52,510 bases of DNA from Cyanobacteria bacterium FACHB-471 (lineage in GTDB: Bacteria > Cyanobacteriota > Cyanobacteriia > Elainellales > Elainellaceae): assembly GCA_014695345.1 (NCBI GenBank), contig JACJOC010000067.1, positions 1 to 52,510 on the forward strand, given 5' to 3'. Position 1 is the first letter of the stretch. The number at the start of each line of letters is the position of its first letter. The notes below the pieces were generated by a model, which worked only from the letters and a program-made list of their open reading frames with translations, did not search any database and had not been told where the DNA came from. Of this stretch, positions 52,433 to 52,510 are shown piece by piece. Position numbers and translations under genes: made by a program.

Positions 52433-52510
52433 TCAGAGAGGAAAGCGATCTTCATAAGCGATCGCAAACTGATTTAGAGCAGGTCTCCAATCTCGAATCG
52501 GCATCGTCCA
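52433..52510 (-). mobile_element. IS256-family transposase, C-terminal end at the window edge
   Basis: The last 78 bases on the minus strand encode WTMPIRDWRPALNQFAIAYE followed by DRFPL and a TGA at 52433-52435. The W-T-M-P-I-x-x-W-x-x-A-L-N-x-x-A-I motif is the end of IS256-type transposases. The rest of the gene lies outside the window, so intactness is unknown. Confidence 0.75.

Overview
The window looks like a cyanobacterial chromosome segment. The HIP1 octamer GCGATCGC and its near matches are very frequent in almost every gene. The gene set is also cyanobacterial: PipX, a PCP_red protein, DUF1400, a methylglyoxal synthase-lipid kinase fusion, a CyaB-type cyclase with GAF domains and GlgB. 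The family content resembles Leptolyngbya-like filamentous lineages, but the species cannot be fixed from the sequence. Both window edges are mobile-element debris and the interior is mostly intact chromosomal genes.

Layout. 1-2.3 kb: a nuclease-ParA fusion gene cut off near the left edge, a folded non-coding stretch, a small conserved protein, a MITE-like fold-back element and an unlisted 56-aa PCP_red protein. 2.3-6.3 kb: a flavin split-barrel protein, a DoxX protein, a divergent Ca2+/H+ exchanger and a secreted two-repeat protein. 6.7-9.3 kb: a three-gene cluster encoding two glycine-zipper/LEA-like repeat proteins and a coiled-coil protein, none characterised. 9.4-14.2 kb: RarD-type permease, CysH, a deoxyribosyltransferase-like protein, a class D beta-lactamase-like protein and the MGS-lipid kinase fusion. 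14.2-21.6 kb: two large paralogous hybrid histidine kinases transcribed divergently. 21.6-24.7 kb: DUF1400 protein and a three-gene envelope-type run (M23 peptidase, low-complexity-tail membrane protein, small protein). 25-35 kb: aldo/keto reductase, GAF-GAF-PAS class III cyclase, an unknown protein and a coupled pair of REC-PAS-GGDEF-EAL protein and PAS histidine kinase. 35-41.7 kb: NanE, a repeat protein with acidic tail, a phosphoesterase, tRNA-Ser, a broken response regulator and an HTH regulator. 41.8-50.7 kb: ComB-RidA pair, PipX, PabB/TrpE-like enzyme, EcfT, the GTPase Der and GlgB. 50.9-52.5 kb: tRNA-Thr followed by a decayed integrase, a headless SDR gene, an IS6-type transposase relic and the C-terminus of an IS256-type transposase.

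How it works together. The centre is rich in signalling: four multi-domain kinase or c-di-GMP proteins and one cAMP-type cyclase lie within 21 kb. The right part holds central metabolism and nitrogen/ribosome regulation (PipX near Der). Two repeat systems are laid over the window: palindromes built on GTAGGGGC arms, and heptanucleotide tandem repeats, several of which sit in frame inside genes. The strongest candidates for something undescribed are the nuclease-ParA fusion, the glycine-zipper/LEA-like cluster and the in-frame heptad insertions.
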